Source: Nakamurella panacisegetis (GTDB lineage Bacteria; Actinomycetota; Actinomycetes; Mycobacteriales; Nakamurellaceae). Taken from it: a DNA stretch of 64,000 nt. Position 1 is the first letter of the stretch, and each line of letters opens with the position of its first letter. Both the position numbers and the translations under genes were made by a program. The stretch covers positions 1 to 64,000 of the forward strand of contig NZ_LT629710.1 in NCBI RefSeq assembly GCF_900104535.1, in the 5' to 3' direction. Of this stretch, positions 57,767-64,000 are shown piece after piece. Below the pieces are notes generated by a model. It did not search any database. It was not told the DNA's origin and worked only from the letters and a program-made list of their open reading frames with translations.

Positions 57767-59665
57767 CTACTCCGGCGTGCTGACCTGAGTCCGAGCCTGA
57801 TCTTCGAACTGGGTCCGGTACAGATCGGCGTACAACCCGTTCCGGGCGATCAGGTCGGCGTGCCGTCCGGACTCGACGACGCGGCCCCGGTCGATCACCA
57901 GGATCTGGTCGGCCGAGCGCACCGTCGAGAGCCGGTGCGCGATGACGATGGACGTACGGCCGGTGAGGGCCGCGTCGAGCGCGCGCTGGACGGCGGCCTC
58001 GGACTCGCTGTCCAGGTGGGCCGTCGCCTCGTCCAGGATCACCACGTCCGGCGCCTTGAGCAGCACCCGCGCGATGGCCAGGCGCTGCTTCTCACCGCCG
58101 GACAGCCGGTGGCCCCGGTCCCCCACCACCGTCTCCAGGCCTTCGGGGAGCGAGCTGACCAGCGGCCAGATCTGCGCCGCCCGCAGCGCCTCGATCAGCT
58201 GGGCCTCCGACGCCTCGGGCCGGGCGTAGAGCAGGTTCGCCCGAATGGTGTCGTGGAACATGTGGGCGTCCTGAGCGACGACCCCGATCGAGTCGCGCAG
58301 CGACTGCAGGGTGGCGTCCTTGACGTCGACCCCGCCGATCCGGACCGCTCCGGAATCGGCGTCGTAGATGCGCGGGATCAACTGGGAGATGGTGGTCTTG
58401 CCCGCCCCCGAGGGCCCGACCAGTGCGACCAGCTGGCCCGGCTCGGCCCGGAAGCTGACGCCGTGCAGGACCGGATGACGGGGGCTGTGGTCGGGAACGG
58501 AGATGCTCTCCAGCGACGCCAGCGACACCTGCTCCGCGCTCGGATAGGCGAACCGGACGTCGTCGAACTCCACCGATCGGGAGCCCTTGGGCAGGACGAC
58601 CGCGTCGGGCCGCTCGGAGATCAGCGGCTCGAGATCCAGGACCTCGAAGACGCGTTCGAAGGAGACCAGCGCGCTCATCACGTCGACCCGGACGTTGGAC
58701 AAGGCGGTCAGCGGTCCGTACAGGCGGGTCAGCAGCAGGGCCAGCGCCACCACGTTGCCGGCGTTGAGCGAACCGGACAGCGCCAGCGAGCCACCCAGCC
58801 CGTAGGTCAGGGCCTGTGCGAGGGCGGCGACCAGAGTCAGCGCGGCGATGAACGTCCGTCCGTACATCGCGGTGGTGACGCCGATGTCGCGGACCCGCCC
58901 GGCCCGTTCGGCGAACGACTTGGACTCCTCCTCCGGCCGGCCGAACAGGGCGACCAGCAGGGCACCGGAGACGTTGAACCGCTCCGTCATGGTCGTCGTC
59001 ATGGACGCGTTCAGACCGTAGGACTCCCTGGTCAGGGTCTGCAGCTTGCGGCCGAACGCCCGGGCCGGCAGCACGAACACCGGCAGCAGGATCAGCGACA
59101 GGACGGTGACCTGCCAGGACAGGCTGAACATCACCCCGGCCGTCAGGACCAGCCCGATCACATTCGACACCACCCCGGACAGGGTGGAGGTGAACGCCTG
59201 CTGGGCGCCGATGACGTCGTTGTTGAGCCGGGAAACCAGCGCGCCGGTCTGGGTGCGGGTGAAGAACGACAACGACATCTTCTGCACGTGGTCGAAGACC
59301 CGGCTGCGCATGTCGTAGATCAGGCCCTCCCCGATCCGCGAGGAGTAGAAGCGGGACACCAGCGAGTTGCCGGTGTCGACGACGGCCAGGGCGGCGATCA
59401 CCAGGGCCAGGATGATGACAACGCGCAGCTGCCCGTGACCGGAGATCTCGTTGACCACCTGCCCGGCGAGCAATGGCGTGGCCACCGCGATGACGGCCGA
59501 GAACACCGTCACCGTCAGGAACAGGATCAGTTCCTTGCGGTAGGGCCGGGCGAAGGCGAGGATCCGCTTGGCGATCCCCGGCGGCAACTTGTGGTCCTTG
59601 ACGGAGTCGTCGCGGTGCATGGCCCGCAGCGCCGCCATCGAGCCGCCGCCCATGGGTCCGGACAC
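57767..59665 (-). CDS. ABC-type exporter, fused permease and ATPase
   Basis: The 632-aa half-transporter has six helices (about 45-345; SLSFFTRTQTGALVSRLNNDVIGAQQAF) and a C-terminal ATPase with Walker A GPSGAGKTT, signature LSGGEKQRLAIARVLL and VVILDEATAHLDSESE. It is a homodimeric lipid- or drug-type exporter; substrate unknown. GTG 59665 has GGAGG 7 bases upstream, better than the longer start. It diverges from the CpaF-like gene. Confidence 0.93.
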   Translation of the reverse strand: MSGPMGGGSMAALRAMHRDDSVKDHKLPPGIAKRILAFARPYRKELILFLTVTVFSAVIAVATPLLAGQVVNEISGHGQLRVVIILALVIAALAVVDTGNSLVSRFYSSRIGEGLIYDMRSRVFDHVQKMSLSFFTRTQTGALVSRLNNDVIGAQQAFTSTLSGVVSNVIGLVLTAGVMFSLSWQVTVLSLILLPVFVLPARAFGRKLQTLTRESYGLNASMTTTMTERFNVSGALLVALFGRPEEESKSFAERAGRVRDIGVTTAMYGRTFIAALTLVAALAQALTYGLGGSLALSGSLNAGNVVALALLLTRLYGPLTALSNVRVDVMSALVSFERVFEVLDLEPLISERPDAVVLPKGSRSVEFDDVRFAYPSAEQVSLASLESISVPDHSPRHPVLHGVSFRAEPGQLVALVGPSGAGKTTISQLIPRIYDADSGAVRIGGVDVKDATLQSLRDSIGVVAQDAHMFHDTIRANLLYARPEASEAQLIEALRAAQIWPLVSSLPEGLETVVGDRGHRLSGGEKQRLAIARVLLKAPDVVILDEATAHLDSESEAAVQRALDAALTGRTSIVIAHRLSTVRSADQILVIDRGRVVESGRHADLIARNGLYADLYRTQFEDQARTQVSTPE

Positions 59666-59882
59666 GTCGGGCACCTCCTGCCGCCGGCACGCCGGGTCGG
59701 CGTGCGATGTTCTCCCCGGAGCCAAGCACGCCCGGCCGACAATGCATCCCGCTTCTGCTCAGAGCGTGGAGGGTGGCCTGGGCCCTCCCGTCTCCTGGGG
59801 TCTTGGGTCGGTGTGGACAGCCGTGGTGCCACTAGGCCGGACGAGTTACCGTCTGCGGTGAACGCGACGAGGGGGAGCGCAG

Positions 59883-61130
59883 ATGGCCACCGCCACCGAA
59901 CACATCCACGACGAGGTCCGCGAGCTGATCCGCCGCCGCGGCGTCGACCCCATCACCGACCAACGCTCCACCCGCGCCCTGATCGACGAGGTCATCAGCC
60001 ACTACGAGGAACGCGTCCCCACCTCCTCCCTACCCCCGCTGATGGACCGCGGCGGCACGGCACGGTTCGTCTTCGACTCCCTGGCCGGATTCGGCCCCCT
60101 GCAACGCTTCCTCGACGACCGGGAGATCGAGGAGATCTGGATCAACCAACCGGGCAAGGTCTTCGTCGCCCGCAACGGCGTCTCCGAACTCACCACCACC
60201 GTCCTGGCCCCGGGCGAGGTCCGTGACCTCGTGGAACGCATGCTCAAACCGTCCGGCCGACGCCTGGACCTGTCCTCACCCTTCGTCGACGCCCTGCTGC
60301 CCGACGGCTCCCGGCTGCACGCCGTCATCCCCGACATCACCCGCGAGCACCTGTCCCTGAACATCCGCAAGTTCGTCGTCGCCGCCAACGGCCTGGAGGA
60401 CCTCGTCGCCCGCGGCTCCATGACCGCACACGCCGCCCGCTTCCTCGAGGCCTCCGTCATCGCCGGACTGAACGTGATCGTGGCCGGCGGCACCCAGGCC
60501 GGGAAGACGACGCTGCTCAACACGCTGATCAACTCGATTCCGCCCCGGGAGCGGGTGATCACCTGCGAAGAGGTGTTCGAGCTGCGGCCCAACCTGCCCG
60601 ACGTGGTGGCCATGCAGACCCGGCAACCCAACCTGGAGGGGCAGGGCGAGATCCGGCTGCGGCGCCTGATCAAGGAGGCCCTCCGGATGCGGCCCTCCCG
60701 GATCGTCGTCGGCGAGGTCCGGCAGGAGGAGTCCCTGGACCTGCTCATAGCGCTCAACTCGGGGCTGCCCGGGATGTGCAGCGTCCACGCCAACTCGGCC
60801 CGCGAGGCCGTCATCAAGTTGTGCACGCTGCCGCTGCTGGCCGGCGAGAACGTGACCGCCGCATTCGTGGTGCCCACCGTGGCCACCTCGATCGACCTGG
60901 TGGTGCAGGTCGGGATCGACCCGGGCGGAGCCCGCCGGGTCCGGGAGATCGTCGCTCTGCCCGGGCGGGTGGAGAGCGGCGTCGTCGAGATCGCCGACAT
61001 CTTCACCTCGCGCGGCAACGAGCTGGTCCGGGCCGACGGTTACCCGCCGCATGCGGACCGGTTCGTCCGTCACGGCATCGACCTGCCGGCCCTGCTGTCC
61101 GGCGCCCGTCACGACGTCCGCGAGTACTGA
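59883..61130 (+). CDS. CpaF/TadA-type secretion ATPase, orphan
   Basis: The 415-aa type II/IV secretion ATPase shows FGPLQRFLDDREIEEIWINQPGKVFVARNG, Walker A GGTQAGKTTLLNTL, the Asp/His boxes (ITCEEVFELRPNLPDVVAMQTR; GMCSVHANSAREAV) and RPSRIVVGEVRQEESLDLL. It normally powers Tad/Flp pili. No tadB, tadC or pilin gene follows here. Codons in the first 600 bases almost all end in C, while the second half resembles the neighbours, so the gene may be a recombinant. ATG 59883 follows GGGGGAG. Confidence 0.9.
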   Translation: MATATEHIHDEVRELIRRRGVDPITDQRSTRALIDEVISHYEERVPTSSLPPLMDRGGTARFVFDSLAGFGPLQRFLDDREIEEIWINQPGKVFVARNGVSELTTTVLAPGEVRDLVERMLKPSGRRLDLSSPFVDALLPDGSRLHAVIPDITREHLSLNIRKFVVAANGLEDLVARGSMTAHAARFLEASVIAGLNVIVAGGTQAGKTTLLNTLINSIPPRERVITCEEVFELRPNLPDVVAMQTRQPNLEGQGEIRLRRLIKEALRMRPSRIVVGEVRQEESLDLLIALNSGLPGMCSVHANSAREAVIKLCTLPLLAGENVTAAFVVPTVATSIDLVVQVGIDPGGARRVREIVALPGRVESGVVEIADIFTSRGNELVRADGYPPHADRFVRHGIDLPALLSGARHDVREY

Positions 61131-61219
61131 GCAACCCAAGTGCCCACCGGAGTCACCGGTCCAACCACCAGTGACCTTCGGCCCTCCCCCGCCCCGGTCC
61201 GGCCCGGTTGAGTGGTGGC

Positions 61220-61942
61220 ATGAACTCGACCGCCCTTCGTCAGTGGACTTCGGCCTGTGCCCTGGCCGAGACCATCGGGATGACCGCCGCCTCGGGCGCG
61301 GCCAAGGCCGTGCAGGCGCTGTCCGATCGACCGGGGGTGCTGGGTGGCACCGCGGTCGCGCTCGGGCTGATCGTCACCGGCGGCCTGGTGGAGGGTGTGG
61401 CGCTGGGTACGGCCCAGGGAGTCGTCCTGTCGCGGATCTGGCCCGCGCTCGCCCGTGGCCGGTATCTGATCGTCACGGTGGTGCTGGCCGGAGTCGGGTG
61501 GGCGGCGGCCTCCGCCCCCAGCGTGCTCGCCGGCGATGACAGCGGGACCGAACCGTCGCTCGCCTTGATGTTGGCCGGAGGCGCCGGCATCGGCCTGGTG
61601 ATGGGACCGGTGTTGGGTGCGGCCCAGGCCTGGGCGCTCCGTTCCGTGGTACGGCGCCCATGGCGCTGGGTGGCGGCCAACACCGTGGCGTGGCCGCCGG
61701 TGATGGCGGTGATCTTCTTCGGCGCGAGCCGCCCCGCGGACAGTTGGTCCGCGCCCGCCGTGCTCGGCGTCGGCGCAGTCACCGGGATCGCCGCCGGCGC
61801 CCTGCTCGGCATCCTGACCGGCCCCTGGCTGCCCTCGCTCGACGCTCCGGCGGTGCGCCACCGGGTCGGGCCCATCGCGGCGCCGCGGCTCGGTCGCGAC
61901 CGCTCGGCAAGCAGTGGCCGCCATCCCCACGCCGCGCCCTGA
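61220..61942 (+). CDS. Polytopic membrane protein of unknown function
   Basis: The 240-aa protein has about five or six Gly/Ala-rich helices. Two internal segments look alike: GGLVEGVALGTAQGVVLSRIWP and GLVMGPVLGAAQAWALRSVVRRPWRW. Each has G-x-x-x-G-x-AQ-x-x-x-L-R/S and then a Trp/Pro, which suggests an internal duplication. The tail is His/Arg-rich. ATG 61220 follows GGTGG. The family is not recognised. Confidence 0.78.
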   Translation: MNSTALRQWTSACALAETIGMTAASGAAKAVQALSDRPGVLGGTAVALGLIVTGGLVEGVALGTAQGVVLSRIWPALARGRYLIVTVVLAGVGWAAASAPSVLAGDDSGTEPSLALMLAGGAGIGLVMGPVLGAAQAWALRSVVRRPWRWVAANTVAWPPVMAVIFFGASRPADSWSAPAVLGVGAVTGIAAGALLGILTGPWLPSLDAPAVRHRVGPIAAPRLGRDRSASSGRHPHAAP

Positions 61943-62142
61943 ACCGGGCCGGCCAACGGGCGGCCCGCCGTGCGAGCTCGGTCACTGTGACGAGATGGAC
62001 ACCTGCCTGATCCATGCAGAGGAATGGAGAAGTGCTTCGCGCGGTTAACCTATTGCGAGCAACGGTGCGCAGCGGACTCGCGTACCGAAGCCCACTGTGC
62101 ACCGGTGCGACGAGGAACTGTTACCGCACCAGTGAGGAAGTC

Positions 62143-62358
62143 ATGAGCACCGCAACAAAGGCCAAGACCGCCGCGCGGCAGCGGGTCGTATCCGAGATCG
62201 ACACGATGCTGCAGATCAACGGGAACACCCCGACCGCGCACGACTGGGTCCCCCGCGTCGTGATGATGAAGTACGAGATCCGCTGCGCCAACCACCCCAC
62301 CGACGCCGAGCTGGCCGAGTGCTACTCCGTCGCCAAGGAACTCGCCGAACGCAGCTGA
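62143..62358 (+). CDS. Small soluble protein of unknown function (71 aa)
   Basis: The 71-aa protein has a Lys/Ala/Arg-rich N-terminus, then SEIDTMLQINGNTPTAHDWVPRVVMMKYEIRCANHPTDAELAECYSVAKELAERS-type helical segments with two Cys. ATG 62143 has GAGGA 6 bases upstream. I recognise no family. Its own 200-bp leader suggests separate expression. Confidence 0.65.
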   Translation: MSTATKAKTAARQRVVSEIDTMLQINGNTPTAHDWVPRVVMMKYEIRCANHPTDAELAECYSVAKELAERS

Positions 62359-62411
62359 GCGCCGCCGTTCGGTGGCGCCGGGCCCGGTCGGCGGTAGGGC
62401 AGGATTCTCGT

Positions 62412-63260
62412 ATGACCGAGCCGTCAGGGACGAAGGCGACGCCGGCGGAGCTCGCCGCCGCCACCGGACCGGGGGGCCCGGCCGAGCCCGCGAACCGCGC
62501 GGCGGAGCTGGGACGGGTATCCGTGGTCGGCTCCGGCCGGCTGGGAACAGCGCTGGTCAGCGCCCTCGCTGCGGCCCGGGTGGACGTCAGTGGCCCGCAT
62601 GGCCGCGGCTATCCGGGTCCGTCTCCGTCTCGGCCCGACGACCTCATCGTGCTCTGTGTGCCGGACGCGGCGATCGCCGCGGCGGCGCTTCTGATCCCCC
62701 CTGGACCCCTGGTCGGGCACTGCTCGGGGGCCAGCGGACTGGCCGTTCTGGCCCCCCATCGGGCCTTCTCGATGCATCCAGTGATGACGTTCACACCCGA
62801 TTCGCCGCCGAACGTGTTCCAGGGCGTCGGCGCCGCCGTCGACGGCACCGACGCCGACGCGCTCCACCTGGCATCGGGTCTGGCCATCCGGCTCGGGATG
62901 CGCCCGTTCATCGTCGCCCCGGCCGACCGCGCCGCGTATCACGCGGCGACCGCCATGGCCGCGAATTTCCTGGTCACCCTGGAGTCCGCGGCCGGAGCCC
63001 TGATGCGTTCCGCCGGGGCCGACCCCGCGCTGCTGCTCCCGCTGGCCCGCGCCGCCCTGGAGAACTGGGGCCGGATCGGCGATGCCGCACTCACAGGACC
63101 GGTGGCCCGGGGTGACGAACGGACCGTCCAGGCGCATCGCGAAGCGATCGCGCAACGGGTACCGGAGTACCTGCCGCTATTCGACTCGCTCGCCGACGCC
63201 ACCCGCCGACTCGCCGCCGGCGTGGTCGATAGTTCCAGCGACACAAGGACTTACACATGA
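62412..63260 (+). CDS. DUF2520 / Rossmann-like protein upstream of panC
   Basis: The 282-aa protein has an N-terminal NAD(P)-type fold after a Pro/Ala tail (VSVVGSGRLGTALVSALAAARVDV; DDLIVLCVPDAAIAAAALL) and a helical dimerisation domain with DRAAYHAATAMAANFLVTLESAAGALM. It resembles ketopantoate-reductase or 6PGDH-like reductases of the DUF2520 group. It overlaps panC by 4 bases (ATGA), as in mycobacteria, so a role in or near pantothenate synthesis is likely but untested. Confidence 0.9.
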   Translation: MTEPSGTKATPAELAAATGPGGPAEPANRAAELGRVSVVGSGRLGTALVSALAAARVDVSGPHGRGYPGPSPSRPDDLIVLCVPDAAIAAAALLIPPGPLVGHCSGASGLAVLAPHRAFSMHPVMTFTPDSPPNVFQGVGAAVDGTDADALHLASGLAIRLGMRPFIVAPADRAAYHAATAMAANFLVTLESAAGALMRSAGADPALLLPLARAALENWGRIGDAALTGPVARGDERTVQAHREAIAQRVPEYLPLFDSLADATRRLAAGVVDSSSDTRTYT

Positions 63261-64000
63261 TCGTGGTCACCACCGTCGACGACCTGCGCACCGCGCTGCG
63301 CGATCGGGCCGGCCGCTCCGTCGGGTTCGTCCCGACCATGGGCGCGCTGCACCGTGGTCACCTGGAACTGCTGCACCGGGCCCGGGCCGAGAACGACGTC
63401 GTGGTGCTGTCGGTGTTCGTGAACCCGGCCCAGTTCAACGACCCGGCCGACCTCGCGGCCTACCCCCGCACCGACGAGGCCGACCGCGCCCACGCCGAGC
63501 AGGCCGGTGTCGACATCTACTTCGCCCCGACGGCGGAAGCCGTCTACCCGCCTGGGTTCAGCGCGACCGTCGCCCTGTCCGGACCGATCGTCGAGACCTT
63601 CGAGGGGGCACGGCGGGGGGCCGGACACTTCCACGGCGTCACCACCGTCGTGACCAAGCTGTTCGGCATGGTGCGGCCCGACCGGGCCTACTTCGGCCAG
63701 AAGGACGCCCAGCAGTTGCGGGTGGTCCGGGCCATGGTGGCCGATCTCAACATCGACGTGCGGATCGTGGACGTGCCGACCGTGCGCGAACCCGACGGGC
63801 TCGCCCTGTCCAGCCGCAACGTCCGCCTCTCGGCCGACGAGCGGGCCACCGCGCTCGGCCTGAGCCGGGCCCTGACCGCCGGTGAAGCGGCGCACCGGCG
63901 CGGAGTGACCGCCGCCGAGATCGTCCTGGCCGCCGAACTGGTGCTGTCCGAGTTCGGCGTCAACCCGGAGTACCTGGCGGTGGTGGACGACGCGGACTTC
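63257..64000 (+). CDS. panC: Pantothenate synthetase, N-terminal part (runs off the window)
   Basis: The first 248 codons of PanC are present, which joins pantoate and beta-alanine with ATP. Visible are FVPTMGALHRGHLELLHRAR (ATP HIGH-like motif), VSVFVNPAQFN, the pantoate site TFEGARRGAGHFHGVTTVVTKLF, YFGQKDAQQLRVVRAM and LSSRNVRLS. The ATG overlaps the previous stop. The reading frame is open at the window edge. Confidence 0.97.
   Translation, partial: MIVVTTVDDLRTALRDRAGRSVGFVPTMGALHRGHLELLHRARAENDVVVLSVFVNPAQFNDPADLAAYPRTDEADRAHAEQAGVDIYFAPTAEAVYPPGFSATVALSGPIVETFEGARRGAGHFHGVTTVVTKLFGMVRPDRAYFGQKDAQQLRVVRAMVADLNIDVRIVDVPTVREPDGLALSSRNVRLSADERATALGLSRALTAGEAAHRRGVTAAEIVLAAELVLSEFGVNPEYLAVVDDADF

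Noticed and set aside
57704..60226. Plus-strand 840-codon open frame opposite the ABC exporter
   Set aside because: It is Gln/Asp/Arg-rich without domains and covers a clear ABC transporter and the start of cpaF in other frames.

Overview
The window is GC-rich, gene-dense chromosomal DNA from an actinobacterium. The evidence is the CysO/Mec/CysM cysteine pathway, the clpS-DUF2017-mec-cysO-cysM-rhomboid-rph-rdgB gene order, tmRNA-smpB-ftsX-ftsE, pitA with DUF3349, serB-ctaD, and DUF2520-panC. All of these recall the order in mycobacteria and their relatives. A Nakamurella/Frankia-like lineage is a guess from overall appearance only. I see no transposase, integrase, phage gene, CRISPR array or rRNA. 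There is one tRNA (Ala, GGC) and one tmRNA.

Layout. 1-5 kb: a partial membrane protein, then a sulfur-stress locus. That locus has a frameshifted class V aminotransferase, a small Cys-rich protein, a CstR-like repressor and an MBL-rhodanese protein. Three near-identical 16-bp CsoR/CstR-type palindromes lie at its two promoter regions. 5-10 kb: a P1B-5-like metal ATPase with a C-terminal hemerythrin domain, a cupredoxin lipoprotein and a Kup potassium transporter. 10-17 kb: a PRPP synthetase paralogue, a membrane protein, and the minus-strand block clpS to rdgB that includes sulfur-carrier cysteine synthesis. 17-24 kb: an accessory segment lying between clpS and pncB, which are neighbours in mycobacteria. 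It carries a BTAD regulator, three signal-less proteins of extracellular-type families (two share a C-terminal WWD module), a Tat-exported phospholipase C and a GyrI-like protein. 24-26 kb: pncB-pncA for NAD salvage.

26-38 kb is catabolic. It holds a secreted GH31 glycosidase facing a DeoR regulator, and a minus-strand operon of two flavoprotein amine oxidases with a polar amino acid ABC importer. A LacI regulator with a perfect 18-bp palindrome diverges from that operon, and an amylosucrase follows. 38-48 kb: a PTH2-like protein, serB, ctaD, a gamma-glutamyltransferase, tRNA-Ala, a DsbA-like protein, the pitA/DUF3349 operon and an FKBP lipoprotein. 49-58 kb: a PRC/MgtE-N/CBS protein, DUF1003, an ATP-grasp protein, tmRNA, a lipoprotein, smpB, ftsX, ftsE, hisN-like and ctaG-like genes. 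58-64 kb: an ABC exporter, an orphan CpaF-type ATPase, two proteins of unknown role, a DUF2520 protein and the start of panC.

The least explained parts are the 17-21 kb segment with its shared module, the persulfide-type regulon with its extra members, and the operon pairing two amine oxidases with a LacI regulator. Function calls rest on motif recognition by eye. No database search was run.
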